Source: Lamellibrachia columna
Lineage: Eukaryota; Annelida; Polychaeta; Sabellida; Siboglinidae
Length of the DNA: 64,000 bases
Reading direction: 5' to 3'
Assembly: GCA_963662155.1 (NCBI GenBank)
Contig: OY759267.1
Location: 33,894,976 to 33,958,975, forward strand
A program made the translations under genes and the position numbers. Shown here piece by piece: positions 1 to 11,500 of the stretch. The first letter of the stretch is position 1. Each line of letters starts with the position of its first letter. The notes beneath the pieces are model-generated. The model made no database searches and was not told the DNA's origin. It was given only the letters and a program-made list of their open reading frames with translations.

Positions 1-140
1 TGATAAAGAGTAAAGGGTCATTTCCTTGCCTCTAACCGATGTTAACTTTAAACTCTTCCGACAACCCATATCCAACCACAACTCTAGTTTTTGTTCTCAG
101 GAACATGACAGTTATGGGTGTTGCACGCCATGACACAGAA
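1..140 (-). mobile_element. RTE-like reverse transcriptase fragment (copy 1, cut by window edge)
   Basis: On the minus strand the first ~140 bp of the block reads like the segment of an RTE-type non-LTR reverse transcriptase just before the catalytic YxDD motif: a RTKTRVVVGYGSSEEF-like stretch, then a degraded V-x-x-G-x-RQG-x-x-PL motif with an in-frame stop. The same sequence at 24559-24700 is contiguous with a clear YANDLA motif, which supports the reading. The remainder of the fragment would lie left of the window. Non-functional. Confidence 0.5.
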
Positions 141-296
141 CTGACTAAATACCACCAACTCATTACAAAGTCAGACTCCCAGATAAGTCAGACTCCCAGA
201 TAACTTATTTTGTAATTTCTGTAAACTATTATAATGATCAAACTACAACACTGACTGATATGTATTGCCTGTATAGACTTGATATCATCATTCCAG

Positions 297-469
297 GTGC
301 CACCATCAAACCTCAGTCACAAAAGTCAGTACACAACATGACTACATCAGTGGACGACACAGAGCCATTCGATTACACAACAATTGACGTACCAGCTGTA
401 AAGACGTCACGACAGGACGGCGTCGATGTCACCTGGGACAAACCACACAAGGATGAGAACATCGACAGA
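297..469 (+). CDS. Exon-like segment, possibly HYR-like (copy 1)
   Basis: An open segment of 173 nt is bounded by a pyrimidine-containing acceptor ending CCAG at 296 and a consensus donor GTAAGT at 470. It encodes about 57 residues rich in Thr, Asp and Lys, including a VDVTWDKPHKDE stretch. The V-x-W-x-x-P...D pattern recalls HYR extracellular domains, but this is weak. It ends on a complete codon. The next exon-like segment (1013-1120) does not join in phase, so an intermediate exon is missing or this is a gene fragment. The second copy is at 24855-25027. Confidence 0.35.
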
Positions 470-1012
470 GTAAGTTCTTGGCTCATGCTGATTATTGCAC
501 TCACAGCCAAGTCAGTCTTTACGCAGACATTACAGCTTACTTGAAGTGTAAAGCGATTGAAGTACTCACAGCCCTTGCATTAAAAACACGCGCGAAGGAG
601 TTGTAGACCGAACTGCCCCAGGTATATGGGTAGCTGTCTTGCCCCAGGGGGCACCAAGATGGCTTTTTGGGGTATTTTTACTGCTGCAAATGTTGATCCT
701 TTTATGGTCGTCGGCACACTGCTTCAAATGTTCATCCTATCATTCCACTAGTATTCAACAGATGTGTAATATAGATGTAATGTTTGGTCGAATTTTATAT
801 ATTTTTGGAATGGAACCATTGGTTGATTCAGACAGAAAAGGAAGCATTTAAGTAGACAGGTTTTCTTACACCTATGTGTAACAAGATATTTATAAAAAAA
901 ATGTGTAACATATTCACATGGCCTGCATTAAAAGAAACTGTAGAAAATTTGACCCATTCATTTATTGGCTTTTGGGATGATGAAATGACGACATCTGTTA
1001 ATATCATTGCAG

Positions 1013-1120
1013 ACACAATGGGTCAGCTCTTTACTCCATCTCTCGTGAGTAGTACGTCACCACGAAGAAGTGAGTTGGTTGTTGTGCATCAATCAGCTGA
1101 GATTTTCCCAGAATCATATG
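1013..1120 (+). CDS. Exon-like segment of unknown gene (copy 1)
   Basis: This 108-nt open segment lies between an acceptor (ATTGCAG, ending 1012) and a perfect donor (GTAAGT at 1121). It encodes about 36 residues beginning TMGQLFTPSLVSS, rich in Ser. No family was recognised. It enters with two bases of a split codon. The copy at 26213-26320 is identical by eye, unlike exon 297-469, which differs between the copies. It could be a chance open segment; the double consensus splice boundary is the main support. Confidence 0.3.
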
Positions 1121-1524
1121 GTAAGTGAGCAAGGAATATATATTTAGACTGAATTAATATTACACCATTAATTATTTCAATACTATGCGGGAAAGTTCAT
1201 TTTGGCAAAAGTGTACCCTGTACGTGAAAACGCCCACATACAAATGTATTTATTATTACCTTTGTTAAATTTAATTTATATAAATGTTATAACTTATTGT
1301 ATTATTAAAAAAAATACCGTTGCAGTCGACGGTCCAACATAATGAAGATATTGCCATATGGTTTCTCCTGGAAGTGTTTAAGGACAATCAATGCAGACTG
1401 TTCTGGCGACACAGCAAATGATCAAGTGTTGACTGAATTAATACCATTCAGTGAACCATGTGTAGGTGTTAAATCTGTTATTGACCAGACTTGAGCGGAT
1501 CTACACACTGGGTAGTGGGTCCAG

Positions 1525-1990
1525 GAAGTGTATGGAAGGAGACCATTTTCTTGCTGAAGCTATCTGCCGCATTTGATACCATTGGTCACAGGACAACTTA
1601 TTAAAAGTGTGTCAATGTGGTGTGGCATATCTGGAACAGAGCTGGTTCTCATAATATTTAACTGATAGATGCAAAAGAATGAAGATAGCGAATTGTTTCT
1701 CAGCTACGCTCCCTACTTCACGTAATGTTCCTCAGGGTGTTTCACTCTCTACGCTATTCTACTTGGCTCAGTTATCCAACGTCACAACTTGGATCACCAA
1801 GTGTATGCTAATAAATCACAGATCTATGCTATTTTGGCTACATGAGATACAAATCACTTCCAAAACTAGTTCAGGGATTGTCTCCACAAAATCTTCCATT
1901 GGATGACAGAGACCACATTAAAGTTAAATGCAAGTAAATCCGAGTTAGTTATTATTGGTGGGGTAAATTTTGCATGTCTATTTGAATCGA
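1525..1990 (+). mobile_element. L2/CR1-like reverse transcriptase fragment (copy 1)
   Basis: A degenerate piece of a non-LTR retrotransposon reverse transcriptase. Frame-broken translation shows in order: LSAAFDTI (the usual L-D-x-S-A-A-F-D-T-I motif), a YLTDRCKRMKIANCFS-like segment, NVPQGVSL (for G-V-P-Q-G-S-x-L), a VYANKSQIY stretch where YADDTQLY is expected, and LKLNASKSELVII (the usual LKLN-x-x-K-T-E motif). Several stops and frameshifts make it inactive, and the YADD catalytic site is lost. The same fragment lies in block copy 2 at about 26725-27190, so insertion and decay preceded the duplication. Confidence 0.8.
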
Positions 1991-2856
1991 TTAGGTGCGC
2001 ACAATATGTTGCAAGACGTTTCCTTATGTGTCAGACTTTAGATTGCATGTAGAGAAGCACAGTAAAATCAAAACGTGTGGAAAGCATTAGCTTAACAGTG
2101 TCGCCTGGCTGTTCTTCGATGAGAACAAATTTGCATGTTTGCTGGAGTGCCATAAAACACTAATATTATATAGCCTTTTTGTTTAGGGAGTGACGTAGAG
2201 TGATATAATGAAAGCATTGATTTACTAAAATGCAAGGAAGGACATCAACGTAATAATTTACATGTAATTGATTACGGATTGACAGACGTTTGCTACGATG
2301 ACAATAAAACTGATGCCGATTGACCAACTAATGCGAATCGAGAATAATAACCTGAATCTGAATATGTAATGATCGATGTACTTTTGTTTAAAAAATAAGA
2401 GTCCAATGACGTGAGTGACACTTAGCATTATCTGCTATTTGGTTGCACCTCCTATCGGTCGCTGGAGAGACCAATCCACAGTCACCGGGTCTCTTATGGT
2501 TACATATCGAGCAGCTCTCAGGGGAGAGATTTGTCGGCCCCCAGACCTTCCTGTAGTTCTCCAGCCAAACTACTGACAATCCCTATATGTTGAACTTGTA
2601 ACCTCCTATGACAACACGACAACCCGTTTATATAGTAGGTAAACCTATTTAGCTGAATTTGTGGTGTGAACTCTTGAAACAGGTTAACTTTACATTTAAC
2701 TGATATAACAACTACTAATTAAACAATTTAGTTAATTAGAATGTTTCTTATATGGCATAGTTCATGTTGTAATGCTGCAAAGTGTATAACATGCATAAAT
2801 AATATTACTAATCTATGTTATTGATATTGAATTATGCAGATCTAGTGGTGAAATTA

Positions 2857-2916
2857 TGCGCATTCGCCGGAAGTTATCACTCTAAGATGGCGTCTACTAG
2901 AACGTTGGCCGTGTAA
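2857..2916 (+). promoter_or_regulatory. Promoter-like motif cluster and short ORF (copy 1, NRF1 site mismatched)
   Basis: ETS-type CCGGAAGT (2867-2874) and a YY1-like AAGATGGCG (2884-2892) stand in the spacing typical of animal housekeeping or nuclear-mitochondrial promoters. Just upstream is TGCGCATTCGC, one base away from the NRF1 palindrome that copy 2 has intact at 28057-28067. An ATG within the YY1-like motif opens a 9-codon ORF (2887-2916). The downstream 2917-3230 has ORFs on both strands of about 80 codons, none recognised. Confidence 0.4.
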
Positions 2917-4394
2917 TTGATATCAACAACCCTACAAAACCCTGTCTTAGGAATACAACACACTCCAAGTGGAAAAGGTTTATTATATTGGCAATAGTAT
3001 CATCGAACAGTTGTGATAACTGGTATGTCTGTTTATTATCTATGCATCTAGCAATTCCCACCGCCGTTACTTTGTTAACTGTTACGTTAGCCAACAATAA
3101 GCCAAAACGCATAGAAAGTGTCCCGTCTCCTTGCCAGCAACAGTCTAGCAAAATTTTCGTGCGACTAATACACAGTCATGAGTTGCATCAGAAGCAGAAA
3201 AACATAGTTGTCACTAATAAGTAATCTGTCCCAATACATTAACCAAAACTCCATATGAAATGATCAATCGTTTGTAGAATGAATAAAATATGTATCAGAA
3301 TTAAAACCATATCAAATATGTGTACTCCGTAGTATAGATATTATTTATCTACAAAGCCAAATAATGTTTATACACAAACCTTCCGCATTCTGGTAGGTCA
3401 CAAAGTCCCTGTTTATAATGCTCCTTATGTTAGTAGCTGTCTCGAATCATCTCTTTCTTCACCAATTTCGTCCGACTGGCTGTCAACGCAATGCATTTCT
3501 ACCTATTTAGATGAGATCAGCTTTTACAGAGAACACCACAGGAAGCACGCAGCGTGTGCTATTGATATACAACGTATGTTGAAGCAGATAACATGCACTC
3601 CAACACGGATGTAGCTCACGAAATGCTATCTTGCACACTCCTCCATATTTCTCCAATTGATCATTCTTCGGTCATGGTAGGCCGTACACCGTATACCAAT
3701 TTTTGGAAGAAGAATCACCAACTTCGCATGGATTGCTATATAAGACACGCTAAATGCAAGAACTCCCCGCATGCTGGCTGGTAAACAGGAATGAACCATT
3801 GTGGTCTGTTGTCTGTGCTGGCGGAAGTAATCAACGAACTACGACACGCATTGTCCATGCGCTCGGACGGCGTTGTCCTGTTTGCATAACATAATCTATT
3901 GCAGCACCACGCCTTGACACCTGTCAACGCCCTGAATGACGTTGTAATCCTCACTTAGAAGCGCAATTTCTATGTCGCAATTATTCTGGTATCCTAATTG
4001 TATCGACACATGCGTGTTCTATTGAGGATACGTAATCGTTCTGTTTACAGCAATTTTCTCAACATGGTTACACCAAAAAATAATAGTACGCATCAGTTAG
4101 TGTACGTTCAGTGTTCAAAGTGTTTTACACTTCACACCTAGCACACCTGTTCATTCCAACTCCATCTCGACTTCTCTGGGAAGCACTCAGCCATGCTGCA
4201 GTTACTGCTCGAAGACCATTCGTACGTATAATCACCACTGCATATAGCCAGATACTCATTCATACAAACGAATGAGCTGTGGCAACGTTCGGTGAAACAA
4301 ATTGCCAAAGCTTCGAAACGGCAGCAAGACGGTTCAAGCTAGGGTTTTCACGACTGGGAGCCTGACGTTCTATCTGGAACGTTGTCACGCCCCA

Positions 4395-4475
4395 TTCGAT
4401 GGGAGAGAAGGAGAAGGGTCAGAGAAGAAGCGAGGAAGGGAGAGGAGGCAGCGCGGGAGGGAGATATGCCGTTTG
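4395..4475 (+). repeat. Purine-rich (GA) tract at duplication end
   Basis: A nearly pure GA-rich run spans this stretch. The homology between the two duplicated blocks breaks inside it (4428, corresponding to 29629), so it may mark the duplication breakpoint. 4476-4840 holds no gene I can support. Confidence 0.6.
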
Positions 4476-4909
4476 TTTGTTAATGCAGACATGTCCAAGT
4501 GTTTAGCAATATTTAATATGGCCATGGTTCGCACCACGGTGTAGCTTACTCATGCGCGCATCTTACTGCTAACACTAGTACGAAAAGTAAAATAATAAAC
4601 CGCGCAAAAACAAATGTTGCAACATAGGCCTCTATAGCTCAATGCACATACCAGCTCATATCACGGCATGTGGCTTTTATTAAACGTCGGCAGGGAAGCG
4701 TGTCTGCGTATCAGTGTTTGTTACACACGTGTATCCTGGTACAAAGTCAACACTTGTGTCGCACGCGGTGTCTTTGATGGGGAGCGTTGAATGCTATATC
4801 AAAGATGATTGATTGTTTGCTATAATGTTTACATCATCTAACGTGTGTCCTGGAACGAAACTAGCATTGGTATCGCATCAAAGAGACGTCGGAGTCGTGC
4901 ATCAGTGCT

Positions 4910-5198
4910 TCACTTGACCTGGATGGAGGCAGAGTCTTGTAAGAGCAGTTGCTGTAGACGTGGGCGAATGGATGAAGATTGGGTGACGTCGAGCAAGACA
5001 AATATGTATTTGGGCAGCGGTTTGATGCTGCCGAGCGCCGTCGTCATGAGTTCGCTGTCGTCGATGAACTGTCGCATCAAACATACGACCACATTGTCGC
5101 CGTTGTCGAATCCTCCTATTTTCGAGGCGCCGACGTCGTCGCGATCACCGACGTAGAGACGCAATCCCCACTCGTCTTCGACGTGTTTCAATAGTTGA
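4910..5198 (-). CDS. TIR-domain-like exon, probably C-terminal or decayed
   Basis: On the minus strand an acceptor-like TTTGCAG (AG at 5199-5200) precedes a ~95-codon open segment ending at a stop at 4910-4912. It reads LLKHVEDEWGLRLYVGDRDD, then a hydrophobic VVVCLMRQF strand, then PLPKYIFVLLD. This order (charged helix, [G]L-x-L-x-x-x-x-RD, later V-x-V-L-x-x-x-F, then x-I-x-V-L-L) is the TIR-domain pattern of box 2 and following strands. The codons are GC-rich at third positions, unlike the AT-rich surroundings. No box 1 exon was identified. ORFs on the plus strand here are shadows. Confidence 0.4.
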
Positions 5199-5205
5199 CT
5201 GCAAA

Positions 5206-5937
5206 CTTAGCGCGAGATTATCGCGAAGCCGCCCTGGCAATATACAAAGTTAGCGGCGTGTTGGATTTACAGTGAGCTCACAGTTGTTCTAATAATCAGT
5301 ATTTGTGCTGAGTAGTAATGGCTTATGTTTTGGTAACCAGATTGATTTGTTTAATGTTTTTATTTATACTTTAACTGTACATCCTTCTTGTCAAAGGATA
5401 TTTGATTTTTTATGAGCATGCTGTAGTCAAGAAAAGTACGTCGTTTATATAAGTACAACCATATGGTAAAATGCATATTGCTCAAACAAAGATACATATG
5501 AGATATTGATTTTGTAAATATTTAGCAAATATTCTATTGAAATAATGTTTTTTCTCATAAGCAATTTATACACTGCTTATGAAAATGTTGACCATATTAT
5601 TGGATTTATTAAACATAACTTTTTTTTACCAAACTAACGGTGCTTTTCCTCTTTTTTCACTGATGTTCATGGGTTAGGTTCAGGTAAAATATTGTCGAGT
5701 CACTCTTTCTGTTTTATCTTTCCATACTTTTCTATCGGCTGCCATCTCTCCATCTTTCATCTTGCCCCTCTCCATCTTTCATCTTGCCCCTCTCAATCAT
5801 TCATCTTCCCCCGATCTTCTCATATCCCACCTCACGCAGTCCTTCGATCTTAGCTGTTCGTTCCCCTTTTCTTGCATCCTTTATGTTTTTTCACCTTTCT
5901 CTTCCACTCTCATTACTAGTATGTCTGCATCCAGTAT
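5206..5937. other. Intergenic, AT-rich then CT-rich
   Basis: 5206-5640 is AT-rich with no supported gene. 5640-5920 is pyrimidine-rich with a short imperfect tandem repeat of a CTCCATCTTTCATCTTGCCC-type unit (about 5745-5810). It abuts the start of the 1.3-kb array. Confidence 0.5.
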
Positions 5938-7405
5938 ATTAGGGGGGGGGTGGGGACATATTCAATCTAGTGCAGCCTCCCTCTGATAAGTTACATCAAA
6001 GCAGAACAAGTCACATTATAATATAATTACTTAGCAGTCAACTTTTGTTGATTTCAGTTAATTAGACACAGTCACCTTTACTCAAGTCCATGTGAAGAGC
6101 ACACATCTATTGGGAGTTGAGAAAATCCTGGACAGGCCCAGCTGTTATCTGATATGGCCTAGTGAGCTGACGTAACTGTTTCACATGGAAGGTGAGTTGT
6201 TTTTGAGGACTCCACTAAGTAGGTTATGTAATGTTATGCAATTCGACAAGTTGAAGTGTCTGTCTTTTCAGTAATCCACAGTCAAAGGTGATATTTGGGT
6301 CTGTTTACATAAGTGTATTGTGGCACCAAGTAAAACATTATTATAACTTTCAGTATGGAATAACAACTGGCTATATAGAATTTGATTACAGAACACATGC
6401 TGGACTATTCCAAACATTATGTTACAAGTTCATTCGAGTGAGCTGAAAAAGTCAGTGTATTCGAGTATCGTACTAGAATACAGACTGTCTCAAGCTGAAG
6501 TAGCTCATATATGTGTGTTCTGCCCACCACAGGTGGTGGTTCCTTGTGTATGTAAGCAACTCCAACAACTAGGTAGGACATATATTTTTTGCATGAATGC
6601 ATGATTTTCATTTACCTTTATCAACAGGCTAAATTATATTTTTTTCTGCACAATTACCATTTTTATTTGGGGTAAGACCACAGTTGACCTTCCTGTTTAC
6701 TGTTTCACACGAATGTAGGGCACGCGAAATTGTGAAATGTGAACTTAATAAATTCATATTATGTGACATGAGTGCCTTTGAGCATGAATATTCACAGGTT
6801 TGTTTATAGAAGCTATTGGCTGTGAAATAGTGCATTTTTTGGAGAGTGAACTAGCGGAGGGATTTATAGGAATTGTTCTGCTATGGGCCACGTGGGCGCA
6901 TGAATACACGTCGGAAACTGCCAGCAATCCTGAAGGAGTGGTTTGCACCACTCTGTCAAAGTCATCCTGGCTTAGCTGTGGCAACTAAACCCCACTGCTA
7001 ACCCCACTGGGTTCCTGTTGGATTGCTGCATCTGATGGTTTGTGGTAACAGTGGCCAGTCTTGAAGCCACCAATTTTCATCTTAATTCCACCAGCAGGTG
7101 GATATTTCTCCTCACTCTTTCTACTACTACTACTACTATCATGTGTTGTCTCCTCCATTTTAAAATCCCAGGTAAATCCAAGTAAAATTACTAATGAAAG
7201 TGACAAAACCGTTATCTGAATGCAAAGACGTCTAATCCACCTGAGAAACCAGATGACAGTGACAGGAGACCAGTATACTAGGGTGGGTGGGGACATCTTC
7301 AATCTAATGCAGCCTCCCGCTGATAAGTTACATCAAAGCAGAACAAGTCACATTATAATATAATTACTTAGCTGTTAACTTTTGTTTATTTCAGTTAATT
7401 AGACA

Positions 7406-7745
7406 CAGTCACCTTTACTCAAGTCAATGTGAAGAGCACACATCTATTGGGAGTTGAGAAAATCCTGGACAGGCCCAGCTGTTATCTGATATGGCCTAGT
7501 GAGCTGATGTAACTGTTTCACATGGAAGGTGAGTTGTTTTTGAGGACTCCACTAAGTAGGTTATGTAATGTTATGCAATTCGACAAGTTGAGGTGTCTGT
7601 CTTTTCAGTAATCCACAGTCAAAGGTGATATTTGGGTCTGTTTACATAAGTGTATTGTGGCACCAGGTAAAAAATTATTATAACTTTCAGTATGGAATAA
7701 CAACTGGCTATATAGAATTTGATTACAGAACACATGCTGGACTAT
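7406..7745 (+). other. Splice-signal-bearing exon-like cassettes, one set per array unit (representative)
   Basis: Each unit repeats the same plus-strand arrangement. A TTATTTCAG acceptor leads into a ~130-nt segment encoding VHVKSTHLLGVEKILDRPSC and ending HMEG before a strong GTGAGT donor. A 70-nt intron-like stretch ends CTTTTCAG, followed by ~57 nt reading SKVIFGSVYI up to CAG/GTAAAAA, then a very short ~24-nt gap ending TTTCAG and a segment reading YGITTGYIEFDYRTHAGLFQ. In most units the first cassette has a TAA (GACGTAACT). Units 4 and 11 read GACGTTACT and are open there. The spacing and consensus fit a decayed, repeatedly duplicated gene piece. No protein family was recognised. Confidence 0.35.
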
Positions 7746-8090
7746 TCCAAAAATTATGTTACAAGTTTATTCAAGTGAGCTGAAAAAGTGAGTGTATTCG
7801 AGTATCGTACTAGAATACAGACTGTCTCAAGCTGAAGTAGCTCATATATGTGTGTTCTGCCCACCACAGGTGGTGGTTCCTTGTGTATGTAAGCAACTCC
7901 AACAACAAGGTAGGACATAGATTTTTTGCATGAATGCATGATTTTCATTTACCTTTATCAACAGTCTAAATAAAAAAAAATTCTGCACAGTTACCATTTT
8001 TATTTGGGGTAAGACCACAGTTGACCTTCCTGTTTACTGTTTCACACGAATGTAGGGCACACGAATTGGTGAAATGTGAACTTAATAAAT

Positions 8091-8543
8091 TCATATTATG
8101 TGACATGAGTGCCTTTGAGCATGAATATTCACAGGTTTGTTTATAGAAGCTATTGGCTGTGAAATAGTGCATTTTTTGGAGAGTGAACTAGCGGAGGGAT
8201 TTATAGGAATTTTTCTGCTATGGGCCACTTGGGCGCATGAATACACGTCGGAAACTGCCAGCAATCCTGAAGGAGTGGTTTGCACCACTCTGTCAAAGTC
8301 ATCCTGGCTTAGCCGTGGAAACCAAACCTCACTGCTAACCCCACTGGGTTCCTGTTGGATTGCTGCATCTGATGGTTTGTGGTAACAGTGGCCGGTCTTG
8401 AAGCCACCAATTTTCATCTTAATTCCACCAGCAGGTGGACATTTCTCCTCACTCTTTCTACTACTACTACTACTATCATGTGTTTTCTCCTCCATTTTAA
8501 AATCCCAGGTAAATCCAAGTAAAATTACTAATGAAAGTGACAA
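8091..8543 (-). CDS. Repeated minus-strand ORF of the array (representative, 150 codons)
   Basis: Reads MSLSLVILLGFTWDF (a hydrophobic start), then a Ser run encoded by the (CTA)n microsatellite, then a CPPAGGIKMKIGGFKTGHC segment and an SQDDFDRVVQTTPSGLLAV segment. Equivalent ORFs of 119-150 codons occur at 9427-9879, 10857-11216, 12180-12539, 13503-13928, 14819-15178, 16139-16498, 17481-17843, 18829-19191, 22013-22375 and 23337-23696. In units 1 and 11 a stop shortens it (6985-7302, 20314-20547). In 13503-13928 the frame extends upstream with a VTVIWFLRWIRRL stretch that could add to a membrane anchor. Changes among copies include many amino-acid changes, and the Ser run varies from 5 to 9, so strong purifying selection is not evident. 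It may be fortuitous; no known family. Confidence 0.3.
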   Translation of the reverse strand: MSLSLVILLGFTWDFKMEEKTHDSSSSSRKSEEKCPPAGGIKMKIGGFKTGHCYHKPSDAAIQQEPSGVSSEVWFPRLSQDDFDRVVQTTPSGLLAVSDVYSCAQVAHSRKIPINPSASSLSKKCTISQPIASINKPVNIHAQRHSCHII

Positions 8544-11500
8544 AACCGTTATCTGAATGCAAAGACGTCTAATCCACCTGAGAAACCAGATGACAGTGAC
8601 AGGAGACCAGTATATTAGGGGGGTGGGGACATCTTCAAACTAGTGCAGCCTCCCTCTGATAAGTTACATCAAAGCAGAACAAGTCACATTATAATATAAT
8701 TACTTAGCAGTCAACTTTTGTTTATTTCAGTTAATTAGACACAGTCACCTTTTCTCAAGTCCATGTGAAGAGCACACATCTATTGGGAGTTGAGAAAATC
8801 CTGGACAGGCCCAGCTGTTATCTGATATGGCCTAGTGAGCTGATGTAACTGTTTCACATGGAAGGTGAGTTGTTTTTGAGGACTCCACTAAGTAGGTTAT
8901 GTAATGTTATGCAATTCGACAAGTTGAGGTGTATGTCTTTTCAGTAATCCACACTCAAAGGTGATATTTGGGTCTGTTTACATAGGTGTATTGTGGCTCC
9001 AGGTAAAACATTATTATAACTTTCAGTATGGAATAACAACTGGCTATATAGAATTTGATTACAGAACACATGCTGGACTATTCCAACAATTATGTTACAA
9101 GTTCATTCGAGTGAACTGAAAAAGTGAGTGTATTCGAGTATCGTACTAGAATACAGACTGTCTCAAGCTGAAGTAGCTAATATAATATGTGTTCTGCACA
9201 CCACAAGTGGTGGTTCCTTGTGTATGTAAGCAACTCCAACAACTAGGTAGGACATAGATTTTTTGCATGAATGCATGATTTTTTTTACTTTTATCAACAG
9301 TCTAAATTAAAAAAAATTCTGCACAGTTACCATTTTTATTTGGGGTAAGACCACAGTTGACCATCCTGTTTACTGTTTCACACGAATGTAGGGCACACGA
9401 ATTGGTGAAATGTGAACTTAATAAATTCATATTATGTGACATGAGTGCCTTTGAGCATGAATATTCACAGGTTTGTTTATAGAAGCTATTGGCTGTGAAA
9501 TAGTGCATTTTTTGGAGAGTGAACTAGCGGAGGGATTTATGGGAATTTTTCTGCTATGGGCCACGTGGGCGCATGAATACAAGTCGGAAACTGCCAGCAA
9601 TCCAGAAGGAGTGGTTTGCACCACTCTGTCAAAGTCATCCTGGCTTTGCCGTGGCAACCAAACCCCACTGCTAACCCCACTGGGTTCCTTTTGGATTGCT
9701 GCATCTGATGGTTTGTGGTAACAGTGGCCGGTCTTGAAGCCACCAATTTTCATCTTAATTCCACCAGCAGGTGGACATTTCTCCTCACTCTTTCTACTAC
9801 TACTACTACTATCATGTGTTGTCTCCCCCATTTTAAAATCCCATTTAAATCCAAGTAAAATTACTAATGAAAGTGACAAAACCGTTATCTGAATGCAAAG
9901 ACGTCTAATCCACCTGAGAAACCAGATGACAGTGACAGAGACCAGTATATTAGGGGGGGTGGGGACATCTTCAATCTAATGCAGCCTCCCTCTGATAAGT
10001 TACATCAAAGCAGAACAAGTCACATTATAATATAATTACTTAGCAGTCAACTTTTGTTTATTTCAGTTAATTAGACAAAGTCACCTTTACTCAAGTCCAT
10101 GTGAAGAGCACACATCTATTGGGAGTTGAGAAAATCCTGGACAGGCCCAGCTGTTATCTGATATGGCCTAGTGAGCTGACGTTACTGTTTCACATGGAAG
10201 GTGAGTTGTTTTTGAGGACTCCACTAAGTAGGTTATGTAATGTTATGCAATTCGACAAGTTGAGGTGTCTGTCTTTTCAGTAATCCACAGACAAAAGTGA
10301 TATTTGGGTCTGTTTACATAGGTGTATTGTGGCACCAGGTAAAAAATTATTATAACTTTCAGTATGGAATAACAACTGGCTATATAGAATTTGATTACAG
10401 AACACATGCTGGACTATTCCAAAAATTATGTTACAAGTTCATTCGAGTGAGCTGAAAAAGTGAGTGTATTCGAGTATCGTACTAGAATACAGACTGTCTC
10501 AAGCTGAAGTAGCTCATATATGTGTGTTCTGCCCACCGCAGGTGGTGGTTCCTTGTGTATGTAAGCAACTCCAACAACTAGGTAGGACATAGATTTTTTG
10601 CATCAATGCATGATTTTCATTTACCTTTATCAACAGGCTAAATAAAAATTTTGTCTGCACAATTACCATTTTTATTTGGGGTAAGGCCACAGTTGACCTT
10701 CCTGTTTACTGTTTCACACGAATGTAGGGCACGCGAAATTGTGAAATGTGAATTTAATAAATTCATATTATGCGACATGAGTGCCTTTGAGCATGAATAT
10801 TCACAGGTTTGTTTATAGAAGCTATTGGCTGTGAAATAGTGCATTGTTTGGAGAGTTTAACTGGCGGAGGGATTTATGGGAATTTTTCTGCTATGGGCCA
10901 CTTGGGCGCATGAATACACGTCGGAAACTGCCAGCAATCCTGAAGGAGTGGTTTGCACCACTCTGTCAAAGTCATCCTGGCTTAGCCGTGGAAACCAAAC
11001 CTCACTGCTAACCCCACTGGGTTCCTGTTGGATTGCTGCATCTGATGGTTTGTGGTAACAGTGGCTGGTCTTGAAGCCACCAATTTTCATCTTAATTCCA
11101 CCAGCAGGTGGACATTTCTCCTCACTCTTTCTACTACTACTACTACTATCATGTGTTTTCTCCTCCATTTTAAAATCCCAGGTAAATCCAAGTAAAATTA
11201 CTAATGAAAGTGACAAAACCGTTATCTGAATGCAAAGACGTCTAATCCACCTGAGAAACCAGATGATAGTGACAGGAGACCAGTGCTCTATTAGGGGGGT
11301 GGGGACATCTTCAAACTAGTGCAGCCTCCCTCTGATAAGTTACATCAAAGCAGAACAAGTCACATTATAATATAATTACTTAGCAGTCAACTTTTGTTTA
11401 TTTCAGTTAATTAGACACAGTCACCTTTACTCAAGTCCATGTGAAGAGCACAAATCTATTGGGAGTTGAGAAAATCCTGGACAGGCCCAGCTGTTATCTG

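Larger units (their letters stand above)
1..4428. repeat. Segmental duplication block, copy 1
   Basis: This stretch recurs as a direct repeat at 24559-29629. The offset is 24558 at the left end and 25200 from about position 800 onward, because copy 2 carries ~640 bp of extra minisatellite. Differences are sparse: scattered substitutions and a 3-bp indel near 4016/29217. Homology stops abruptly at 4428/29629 inside a GA-rich stretch. The left end of copy 1 lies at or beyond the window edge. The block holds an RTE-like RT fragment, two exon-like segments, an L2/CR1-like RT fragment and a promoter-like cluster. Both copies flank the 1.3-kb tandem array. Confidence 0.95.

Noticed and set aside
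4845..5156. 103-codon plus-strand ORF
   Set aside because: Opposite strand of the TIR-like segment; the composition reflects that strand.
8137..8385. Repeated plus-strand ORF (LLWATWAHEYTSETA type, 60-82 codons) in each array unit
   Set aside because: Lies opposite the longer minus-strand ORF and starts and stops without splice or family support; most likely its shadow.
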